This document shows, one piece after another, positions 29,642 to 38,400 of a stretch of 64,000 nucleotides of DNA. Source of the DNA: Andalucia godoyi (lineage: Eukaryota; Discoba; Jakobea; Jakobida; Andaluciidae); contig VRVR01000018.1 of the NCBI GenBank assembly GCA_009859145.1, forward strand, positions 67,688 through 131,687, in the 5' to 3' direction. The position numbers and the translations under genes are program-made. Positions within the stretch are counted from its first letter, which is position 1. Every line of letters begins with the position of its first letter. Below the pieces are notes generated by a model that searched no databases, was not told where the DNA came from, and saw only the letters and a program-made list of their open reading frames with translations.

Positions 29642-32600
29642 TTACCTCCCTTGATGAATAACTCGCTGCAAGTCCTCTGGACGAAACGGCTTGGCCAAAT
29701 AGCCGTCGCAGCCCGCTGCAACCGCTTCTGCTTGCGTCTCATCACGCGCATACCCGGAAATCGCAAATATTCGGACGGGCTCTAGATTCCTCTCTTCTTC
29801 AATCCTGCGAATTTGCTCGGTTGCCTCCAGCCCGGACAGCCTGGGCATTTCTAAATCCATAAATATGACATCCGGACGGAACATTTCAAATTGCAAAACC
29901 GCCTCTTCTCCATCATTGGCGACCTCACATACATACCCCCGCCGAGTCAGCAACCGATGAAGTGCCTTTTGCGAAATCAAATTATCATCCACCACCAGGA
30001 TCCTCTCCGAAGGATGACTGGTTGCCATCGGAAAGGGCGAAGAATTCGCCAAATTGGCAGCAATGTTCGCACTGGGCCGACGACATCCGGGAGAGACTGC
30101 CGACACCTTCCAAGGAAGTGCAACGACAAAGGTGGATCCTTCGCCGAGAACGGAATGAACGTCAATCGCTCCCCCAAACAAGCTAACAATTCCTTTGCTG
30201 ATTGCTAGGCCCAAGCCAGAACTGTTCTCGTGCACCGCAACATCCATTCCGCCGTGGGAGCGCGATAACTGCGAGAACCGGTCAAAGAGCTTTGATTTCT
30301 CCTCGTTCGTGAAGCCAGGACCGGAATCTTGTACTCGAATTGTCACTGGATATTCGGTACTCGACGACTGCACCTCCAATCGGACACGCACCATGCCGCC
30401 GATCCTGTTATACTTGATTGCATTGGATATCAAATTGATGAGAACTTGCTTAAACCGCACAATGTCCGACTCCACAAAATAATCTCCTACGGGGACATCC
30501 GGCACCAGCGTGATGGACTTCTTTGCGGAAACTGCATCGTGCATGGAGACAGCCTCTCGGATCGCTGCTTGGAGAGAAAATGATGAAATCTGTAGCCGAA
30601 CTTTAGAATTTTCAAGTGCAGAGAGCTCGATAACCTGGTTGAAGATGTTGCGCTGATGGTTGCTGCACAACTGAATTGCAAGAACCGTTTCCTTCAACTC
30701 CAGTATCACAACAGACAACTGATCTGCCAGGTCTGTGTCGACGCCAGACATTGAAAACTCGGAGTGTAGTACCATCAGCTTGTCCGCCAATTCCGACTGC
30801 TGTTCCAGGTTCAGGATGGTTCCACTCAGTGGATTCCTTACCTCGTGCGATAACGTGTCGATGAAATCTTGAAGTTTCTTCCGGTTGAGCTCTGCCTCCA
30901 AGGCTCGACTGCGCTGCTCTTCTTCTGCTTTTGTGCTTGCCAGCAATCTTTCGTCCTCGGCGACTTTTTGGTCAGTTATATCAGTGACCGTCAAGATGAA
31001 ACCAATCGATTCATGCGTGTTCTCGTGGAATTCTGGAATCCCTTGCACGAACACCCAGCACAGGCGCTCGCTGCTTTTCACGATGGGGTACGTGATGTGG
31101 AAAGGCTGGAAATGGAATTCTTCGTGGACTCTCTGAACGTAATTCACCCAGGCAGCCGCCACAGTCTGCTGATAATCCGGGTGAATGCTCTGAATCCAAA
31201 ACCCTGCGCAAATTTCAGATTCGGTCTTCTCAAACAGCGCTTGAGTAAAGGGATTTGCATAGTTGGGAATCCCGGCAGTGTCAGCATGGACAAGACCGAC
31301 GGGCGAAACCGCCAACAGCAATCTGTAGCGCTTTTCACTGGCCGCCAAGGCCTTCTCTGCTCGAATTCTTTCCTCTACTTCTCTTTGGAGAGATTCATTC
31401 ACCTGAACGAGCTGCTTTGTCCGCTTCTCAACCTCATTCTCCAGAGCACTTCTAAGGTGGCGCAGCTCCAAATGATTTCTAACACGCGCTAACAGCTCTT
31501 TTGCAGAAAAAGCCGTCTTGACGAGATAATCGTCTGCGCCGAGACGAAGGCCCTCCACTTTGGCCTCCTCTCCTGCCCTTGCAGACAGCAGGATGATAGG
31601 CGTCGTCTGCAGTGCTTCGTTTGACCGGACACGATCAATCAGACCATATCCGTCAAGACGGGGCATCATGACGTCACTCAGTAACAGATCAAAGCCCCCG
31701 CTGAGAAGCTTTTCATATGCCTCGATGCCATCATTTGCTGTTTCAACAGCCCAGAAAGGCTGCAACACGGACTGCATGTAGCTGCGCATGTCTGCGTTGT
31801 CGTCGGCAACCAAGATACGAGAATGCCGCAGTCCGGATAAAAAGGATGATCGACTCTTTGTGTTCAACTCCGGACTGGAGGAACGAGAGGACATGCGATA
31901 CTTATCCTGCAAAAACAGACTTTCTCCCTGGTCCGTAACAGACATTGTCTCGTCTATGCTTGACCTGCATGAGGAATTTTCGGTTTCAATCCACAGTGAG
32001 GCTTCCTTCACTGCCCCTAGTCCAGCAGAAGAATGTACTGAGTGCACGACGTTGTCGCTTTGGTTTTCAAAGATACGATCGCGAGGCAGATGCAAATTCC
32101 CGTAAGGAATGTTCACAGAAAAGCAACTTCCTCTCCCAAGCTCGCTGTCCACATCGATGTACCCTCCGTGCAGCTTCACCAACTCTTGCGTCAATGCAAG
32201 TCCGATGCCCGTACCTTCGAAACTCCTTCCATCAGATCCCTCAATTCTGTAAAAACGCTCAAACACATGAAGTCGGTCCTCTTCGCGGATGCCGCATCCG
32301 CTGTCCTGTATATCCACTTGAAGCCACTTAAGACCTGCTGCATCGATCCGCACGTCCAAAGTCATGGACACAAAACCTTCCAAAGTGAACTTGAATGCAT
32401 TCGACAACAGATTACAAACTATTTTTTCCCACAAACTGCGATCAACGTACACGACAGGGTCCTCAAGCACGGCATCTGATGCTCGGAAAGTGAAGGTCAG
32501 CCCACCTTTGCGCATCAGAGAGTCAAACAACGAGCTAATTTCAAGAGAGAGCCGACAGACGTCCTGAGGACAAAACACGGACTGAGAGCGACCAGCTTCG

Positions 32601-33916
32601 ATGCGCGCAAAATCCAAGAGATTGTTGACCATACGCAAAAGCCGCTGGCAGTTCCGATCGATCAAGGAGAGGCGGTGCTTGATCTCTGGATCGTACATCT
32701 TTTCCTTTGAATACTGGACAACATCCGCAAGCGGTCCGATCATCAGTGACAAAGGCGTTCGCAGTTCGTGCGAAACGTTGGAAAAGAATGTTGTTTTCGC
32801 TCTATCGAGGTTCGCAAGTTCCTCGGAACGACGACGCTCGCTCTCCAGAGCCCTAGCTGCAGATATCGCGGATGCAATTTGCTCTACCATGACCAGTATG
32901 AAATCTCGATAGTCCTCATCAAAATTTCGCAGCGGATTGACTCCGGAGACAAAAAACCCCACCGGATTTTCCACAATGGGGCCGAAGATGGGCACGACAA
33001 CAGCATGCGTGCACACTCGATCCTTCCAATGCTCGGCCATTGGCAGCGACGTCCTGTGATTCGCAGCAGACGTGCAATCGCAAAACTCGCGAATGTCTAC
33101 AATTTTGCAATCCCTCCTGTCCCAGTCACGCGAAAACCCCCACCAATCATCCCGCGATGCTTCACTTCCCTCTTCTCCACAACCGCACAACACATGCTCG
33201 TTGTCAATCCCGCCTGTTGTGCCGACAAGCCTCACGGTCTTGCTTGATAATTTTCCTTCTTCACACGCCTCGCCATTCGCATTCACAGCGTATAACATGA
33301 CAAATGGCAAGTCCACCTTGTTAGACTTGCAAACATTCAACGAACGCTGCCATACATCCTGCGTCGACTCGACGCTCGAGAACGCTCGGCTGAGCTCGTT
33401 CCGAAACTGGAGTCTTCTTTTTCCTATCACCTTGTTTGTTGTTTCTGCAACGGACACTAGTACGGCACAAATGGTTCCCGATTCCAGCCCGACAGCGGAA
33501 TACGAGAACGAATGATATGTTTCTTCGGGAAACCCGGATCGGTTCAAAATCAGACAAAGATCCTCATACGCACACGACTCCCCCGTTTCGTATACACTTT
33601 TCACCCATGGTCCAATTACAGGCCATATCTCCGCCCATGCAACTTCTCCTGGAGTCCCAAGTGCGCTCGGATGTTTCTTGCCAAATGTCGGAGCATAAGC
33701 ATCGTTGTACAACACGATGTGCTCGTCGCCGCAAAAGAGAAACAGCGGAAGCTGGCACACCAAGCACAGACTGGTTGCAGTTTGCAAGCTAGGAGACCAC
33801 GTTTCAGGCGGTCCCATGGGCGTCTTTGACCAATCAAACTTCCGACACAGCTGGCTCATCATGCTCTTTCCCGAGAAAATACGATCGGCAGGAGACGTAA
33901 CAGCGACAAAGCTCAT
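29642..33916 (-). CDS. Double-module hybrid sensor histidine kinase
   Basis: 1424 residues from ATG 33916; upstream in-frame sequence is a (TA)n and repeat copy B, so not coding. Order: PAS-like sensor about 20-170 with FDWSKTPMGPPETW and VLYNDAY; GAF-like about 180-355; HisKA with His383 (SNVSHELRTPL); ATPase with NLLSNAFKFT, DSGCGI and GTGIGLAL; receiver 1 with phospho-Asp748 (SDVMMPRLDG); PAS about 860-985; second HisKA with His1024 (DTLSHEVRNPL); second ATPase (NLISNAIKYN, DSGPGF, SGLGLAIS); receiver 2 (FMDLEMPRLSG, LAKPFRPEDL). No membrane span, so cytosolic. The sensor block is like bacterial PAS-GAF hybrid kinases; such kinases also occur in fungi and amoebae. Ligand unknown. Confidence 0.93.
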   Translation of the reverse strand: MSFVAVTSPADRIFSGKSMMSQLCRKFDWSKTPMGPPETWSPSLQTATSLCLVCQLPLFLFCGDEHIVLYNDAYAPTFGKKHPSALGTPGEVAWAEIWPVIGPWVKSVYETGESCAYEDLCLILNRSGFPEETYHSFSYSAVGLESGTICAVLVSVAETTNKVIGKRRLQFRNELSRAFSSVESTQDVWQRSLNVCKSNKVDLPFVMLYAVNANGEACEEGKLSSKTVRLVGTTGGIDNEHVLCGCGEEGSEASRDDWWGFSRDWDRRDCKIVDIREFCDCTSAANHRTSLPMAEHWKDRVCTHAVVVPIFGPIVENPVGFFVSGVNPLRNFDEDYRDFILVMVEQIASAISAARALESERRRSEELANLDRAKTTFFSNVSHELRTPLSLMIGPLADVVQYSKEKMYDPEIKHRLSLIDRNCQRLLRMVNNLLDFARIEAGRSQSVFCPQDVCRLSLEISSLFDSLMRKGGLTFTFRASDAVLEDPVVYVDRSLWEKIVCNLLSNAFKFTLEGFVSMTLDVRIDAAGLKWLQVDIQDSGCGIREEDRLHVFERFYRIEGSDGRSFEGTGIGLALTQELVKLHGGYIDVDSELGRGSCFSVNIPYGNLHLPRDRIFENQSDNVVHSVHSSAGLGAVKEASLWIETENSSCRSSIDETMSVTDQGESLFLQDKYRMSSRSSSPELNTKSRSSFLSGLRHSRILVADDNADMRSYMQSVLQPFWAVETANDGIEAYEKLLSGGFDLLLSDVMMPRLDGYGLIDRVRSNEALQTTPIILLSARAGEEAKVEGLRLGADDYLVKTAFSAKELLARVRNHLELRHLRSALENEVEKRTKQLVQVNESLQREVEERIRAEKALAASEKRYRLLLAVSPVGLVHADTAGIPNYANPFTQALFEKTESEICAGFWIQSIHPDYQQTVAAAWVNYVQRVHEEFHFQPFHITYPIVKSSERLCWVFVQGIPEFHENTHESIGFILTVTDITDQKVAEDERLLASTKAEEEQRSRALEAELNRKKLQDFIDTLSHEVRNPLSGTILNLEQQSELADKLMVLHSEFSMSGVDTDLADQLSVVILELKETVLAIQLCSNHQRNIFNQVIELSALENSKVRLQISSFSLQAAIREAVSMHDAVSAKKSITLVPDVPVGDYFVESDIVRFKQVLINLISNAIKYNRIGGMVRVRLEVQSSSTEYPVTIRVQDSGPGFTNEEKSKLFDRFSQLSRSHGGMDVAVHENSSGLGLAISKGIVSLFGGAIDVHSVLGEGSTFVVALPWKVSAVSPGCRRPSANIAANLANSSPFPMATSHPSERILVVDDNLISQKALHRLLTRRGYVCEVANDGEEAVLQFEMFRPDVIFMDLEMPRLSGLEATEQIRRIEEERNLEPVRIFAISGYARDETQAEAVAAGCDGYLAKPFRPEDLQRVIHQGR

Positions 33917-34054
33917 ATTGGAACTATGCGTATTGAAGCAAGGTAGTCTGGGGAAATGCTGAGATTTGGGAATGGAGATAGAAAAGGAACGAGAACAGGC
34001 TGACCGCTTATACAACCAAAAATCACAGGGTTCTTTTTTGTTTTTTCTGTTTAT

Positions 34055-34085
<31 letters not shown>

Positions 34086-34220
34086 TTTTGAAGAGGTGGC
34101 TGACGTTGCGAGATTTGGGGAAAGCATTTTTGCTTTGCGACAAAACAACTCAATTCCCAAACACAAACGAACTGAGGAACGTGTTTGCTCATACTGATCT
34201 CCGGATTCTGGTCACACACG
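33917..34220. other. Histidine kinase upstream region with (TA)n
   Basis: Contains a TA microsatellite at about 34060-34085. Likely the kinase promoter; no further element recognised. Copy B begins directly beyond. Confidence 0.6.
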
Positions 34221-34453
34221 ACCGTTGAATAATAACACGCCATTGTCATGCATACGGAAGTATACATAAACAGACACACAGTCGATACTGGCCGACACTA
34301 GCACGTTTGTTTCACAGGCATTCGTGCTTCCGCACGCTCGGCCAGACTTCAGCCGGTGACACAGGCTCTGCATTTTCGACACTCTTCAAGGCAACATCCG
34401 TAGCCATCTATTCTATCATTCGTTGGTTTCACTTTTTTTGGTTTCACTTTTTG

Positions 34454-34756
34454 CAACGTCTGTTCCGTAAGGCGACCGAGTATCGCGAGCGCCATGTTGC
34501 CATCGTGACGGAGGAGTACACGTCCAAACGTGCGGGCGCTGCGGTGAGATCCATGCACGTCGAGGCGGAAGCAGCAAAGTGTTTGCATGTCCCGCGTGTA
34601 GCTCGCACATTGATCGAGATTGGGAACGGAGCGCGGAGCATTTATTTGAAGAACGCCGTGGGGCGTGTTGGGGGGCCTATCCCCTTCCCGGCAACGGGAT
34701 GCAAGACTGAATATGCATGTCTATTCGTAGATATGCATGTTCAGTGCATAATGTAG
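34454..34756 (+). pseudogene. Fanzor/TnpB-type RNA-guided nuclease, C-terminal fragment
   Basis: Reads EEYTSK at 34511-34528, then one frame over (TCGRCG at about 34529-34545 and CPAC at 34588-34599) the four cysteines of the TnpB/Fanzor zinc ribbon, then IDRD at 34609-34620, the RuvC-III acidic motif, and back in the first frame NGARSIYLKN from 34625, ending at TAG 34754-34756. The arrangement E-x-Y/F-T-S-K-x-C-x2-C ... C-x2-C ... D-R-D-x-N-G-A-R is the family signature. A one-base loss near 34529 and a one-base gain near 34623 compensate, so the frame is open but the ribbon and catalytic Asp are out of frame: a dead copy. RuvC-I, RuvC-II and the N-terminus are missing. Confidence 0.87.
34686..34744 (+). 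ncRNA. Candidate omega-RNA-like structured 3' end (two hairpins)
   Basis: Hairpin 1 (34686-34699): 5-bp stem closing a GCAA (GNRA) loop. Hairpin 2 (34707-34744): 17-bp stem with TTCG loop. Both lie inside the last coding part of the nuclease and end 10 bp before its stop, at the element edge. In TnpB and Fanzor loci the guide RNA overlaps the 3' end of the gene. Transcription is not shown; structure conserved in all three copies. Confidence 0.45.
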
Positions 34757-34757
34757 G

Positions 34758-35455
34758 CGCCAATGTTTTTGCTCGTGGCCCCACGAGAATTCAAGACGGC
34801 TTTTTTACTAGTAGAAAAAGCCTCCGGTTGGGTGCCGGGGGAACGTGGAGCGCGGGAGTGGAAACAGGGCCTGAATTTGGGGAATTATACTGACAGACAG
34901 AGAATTGCACGATAATCAGCAGATCAGAAACGACCATACTCTGGCCGGAAGGAGTATCGATTTGCGACGGCCAACAGTGACGTAAGCCCGGAAACCAGGT
35001 ACAGACAGCATCTCGATATGCCTCGTTCGCCGACCCATCCCAGTGCCCTCGTCTCTTTATTGGCATCGATCTGCGCTTCCTCCGAGGTCCCAAACTACCA
35101 GTATCGCGCTCAGATTGCATGCTTGACAGAGGCTGACAGAATCGTCCGAAAGATCGCGTATGAGCACCATCTGATGAGGACGGAAGAAGGGTTGCTGATT
35201 CCTTTCCCAACGATTCGTCGAGCTTCGCAGTCTGCACGCTTTCCAGTTTTCCAATGAATCTTTTTTTTTGTGTTGGTTGAGAAAACAACAGCGAGAAACA
35301 GAGTTTTCGTACTTATACATATAATCAGGTGTGCACCCAAAGTACAGCAAAGACTCTTGTTACATTATGGTGCTAAGAATAGTGTGAAAAAAACAGAACA
35401 AAGAAATTTGAATTCGTACAGCAGTGATTTTCCTTTACATAAGCATACGAAGAAA
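34758..35455. other. Spacer between copy B and the Ser-rich gene
   Basis: Starts with two perfect hairpins at 34772-34787 (7-bp stem) and 34798-34822 (8-bp stem). Contains one possible small frame (35018-35257, listed separately). Otherwise no recognisable gene. Confidence 0.4.
35018..35257 (+). CDS. Possible small protein, hypothetical
   Basis: 79 codons from ATG 35018 with balanced composition (VPNYQYRAQIACLTEAD, EEGLLIPFP). Not recognised. It could be the 3' part of a gene disrupted on the copy B side, or chance. Confidence 0.25.
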   Translation: MPRSPTHPSALVSLLASICASSEVPNYQYRAQIACLTEADRIVRKIAYEHHLMRTEEGLLIPFPTIRRASQSARFPVFQ

Positions 35456-38400
35456 ATGAGTGGTAAAGGGGGAGGGAACGGAAAGAACGTCATGTTCCAG
35501 CGTTCACCTACTGTTCCATCATCCCTTTTGAGGTCTTCTGCAATAGAAAACGCTGATGGCTCCAAGGTGTATCTGAGGGCCCGAAATTCCGGGTATGTGA
35601 ATGCTGCCGGCACAGTCCGAAAAGACGCATTAGTGCCGCTGGTTCGCGTAGACATTTTCAAAGACGAGGTTCCAAAAGAAATAGTGATTCCGTTTTCTGA
35701 GAATGCAAATTCGGCAGTTCAGACTCGGTCGTCTTCATTTTCATCTTCCACTGCCGGATTATCAACCCCCATGCATAATAGCCGGTCTTCGGAAGGCGGA
35801 ACAGAAATTGCATTTGGAGCCTCGCGAAGCAACAGTGCTGGGTCGTCAACGATTGAGTATTCGTCTTCCTTTCAAAGCGGCGACTCGGACGAATCATCTT
35901 TTGAAGACTTTCGGAATGGCAATTTGAGAAACGAAGGCAGCCACACGCGCAACGCGTCGAGCTATTCGAGTGGGATCCAAACATCAGGGAGTTCTGTTTT
36001 CGAGGCAGCCCAACATGGAGGGGAGAATGCTGGCCAGGGGGCGAGAGCAGAATTTACAAAGGGCTCTGGCTCGGGGGGTTCGATGCGCTCTCCTGCGGCC
36101 ACTTCTTATTCGCAAAATGCTGATTTTCGAAGACACAGTGCTGTGGAGAAGCCAGTGTCGATGACCGCAGAAGAAGAGTTTTTGGGGGATGATGCTGCGT
36201 CCCAGAGCACAAAATCAGGAGACTCTCCAACGAATGGTCGTATCTCCAGCGGATCTGGATCTTCCGACCCGCATTCTCAATCACAGTTGAATCAACGATA
36301 CTTGCTGAAGCGGACGGGCACGCTGGACAGTCTACGAGGAGCGCGTGGGGATCGCCGTGTGTCGTTTGATGAACATTCGATTGAATCGTCTTCACGGGAT
36401 CCGGATCACGCTGCTGGGCCGCATGCGCAAGGACATCAAGGAAATTTTTTTACCAGTGCCTCGCGTTTCTTGTCCATGGACTATCCGCATCCGGATGGAC
36501 GTACAGCATCGAATTCGACGTCAGATGATATCGTGGAGGCACTGGACTTTGACGCGGACGGGTTTCCAAGAGATCCATCTCCAACTCTGGGTCATTCACA
36601 TACTGTATATTCGCTAAAAGTACCAGACGTTGATTATGGGAAACGACCTTCTGTTTCTTCTGGTAGCCTGAATCCCTTGGTCAATCGGGACGGCCATCAA
36701 GTGTTAGCGCGATCCAATTATTCTGGGAGAACTCTACGTCGTGCGTCAAGCGTAGAAAAGAACGATGAGCTAACGGGCACGACAGACACGATGTCGTCCT
36801 CAGAGTCGCAATCCACAAGATTTCATGCTCCGCGTCGTGGAAGCAGACGGCCGAGCACTGCTTCCAGTGCAGTCTCCGAGGACGTATATGGTGAGGAAGT
36901 CATGTCTGTGGGTGGAGACTACTACGACAACGATAACGACGATGACCATGATGATGACCATGAAAGTGCTGGCAGCAGTGTGGAGGAACACGACTCCGAG
37001 TCTTCAAATGCATCATCTTCCCGGTCTTTCCCGTCCGGAGGCCGAGTTTCGGGCTTCAAGCGAACAGCCTCAAGGTCCAAGAACTCCAAATCTGTGAAGG
37101 ACAAGAAGGAAGATGATGATTTGGAGAAGGTAATTGCCAAATACGTCAATCGTGGAGAAGCGTCCTTTGTTGTGGAGCTTCTTGCGGATCCTACTGTGGA
37201 TGCGAAGGAGGTACCACCTGAAGATCGTCCGTTTCGCAGAATTGATCTTTCTGTTCTGGACATCACCATCCGACAAAAGTCTTCCGAGGGCAAAAAGAGT
37301 TTCTTGAAAAAGCTGATTCCTAGTTATTGGAGCAGGGTGGCGCAAGTGGACTTTCATCCAGGCGTGCAAGTTTTTGAAGATCCACGCCAGGATGATGTGT
37401 TCTTTGTGGAGCTGGATAAGACTGTGCATTTCTGGTTCAGAGCGTCGTGCGCATTTGAACGGCGTGTCATCGCGGAATCTATCAGGACATTTAACACATT
37501 GCATTGCATTGCAACGAACCAAGCCGTTGGAGATGCATCCTCTGGTTCATCTTTCAAGCCTCCTGGATCGGCATTGAATGATTCCGCTGCACCATCGCGA
37601 AGCCAAATGGTCACGGCGAAGGGTAAGTTCGATCGAGACCCTGGCATCTATGGCGTCCACAAATTTGTGAACAATGATCCTCCTTCCTTGAATGACTTGA
37701 CGGCCTGGGGTGTGTCAGGCTCGAACACGATTGAAGGAGCATACAAGGATTTTCTTGGCTCGAACAGCGACGCTGTCGTTCGTTCGGTTCGTGCGAATCT
37801 GCAGACGGGAGATGCGCTGTTTTCCAACGTGTGGGTGTTCGGTCTGAAGAAGTATCCGACGAGCCGAAAGGAAGAATGCTTGGTTCATGGCGAGGACGAT
37901 GTTCTCAAACTTATGGACTTCAGCAATCGAGAGCACATTGGATTTTTGCGAGTTACTCGTTTTCTTTTGGTTTACGGCATCTACCCTATTAACGGCATGG
38001 AAAAGAAGCGCCTTGGACAATCCGAAGAGTCTGTTCAGCAGTTGGCACGCCAGTACACGCGAAGAATGTTTTCCACTTCTTTTCTTCGTGGAGATCCATC
38101 GGAGAAGGGTAAAACAGCCAAGTCCAACGGTGATGGAGGAGGACGGGATGGTGCTGATGACGACGCTTCTGCTGCCACGGCGGGGAAGCCCAATGGGGGA
38201 AATGCAAATTCGTTCCTGCGGAATTTTCAGGATCATCGTGTTCCGCTTGGATATGGCCCAGCAGCAACCGTCGACAAACAAAACCAGATATGGGAGCGCT
38301 CGATGACCGAAGTTTTCTTTCCGCCGTCCCACCCAAGATTGTGCGTCATTGTAGTGTATACGCTGCAGAGAATCTTTACCAAAGCACGGCGGCGCATTCA

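Larger units (their letters stand above)
34221..34757 (+). mobile_element. Fanzor-derived element, copy B (retains nuclease C-terminus)
   Basis: About 537 bp, inverted relative to copies A and C. The left ~230 bp is the family leader (34221 ACCGTTGAAT onward, with a doubled GGTTTCAC/T-tract shared with copy A). At about 34453 it joins directly to nuclease C-terminal coding sequence absent from A and C, so this is a different internal deletion of the same parent. A ~23 bp stretch near 34338-34361 is extra relative to copy A. It ends at TAGGC like the other copies. Confidence 0.87.

Noticed and set aside
33917-34279. Extension of the histidine kinase frame into copy B
   Set aside because: It crosses a TA microsatellite and the mobile element and has no family similarity.
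34791-35288. Long minus-strand frame beside copy B
   Set aside because: No ATG at its start, composition poor, no recognisable motif.
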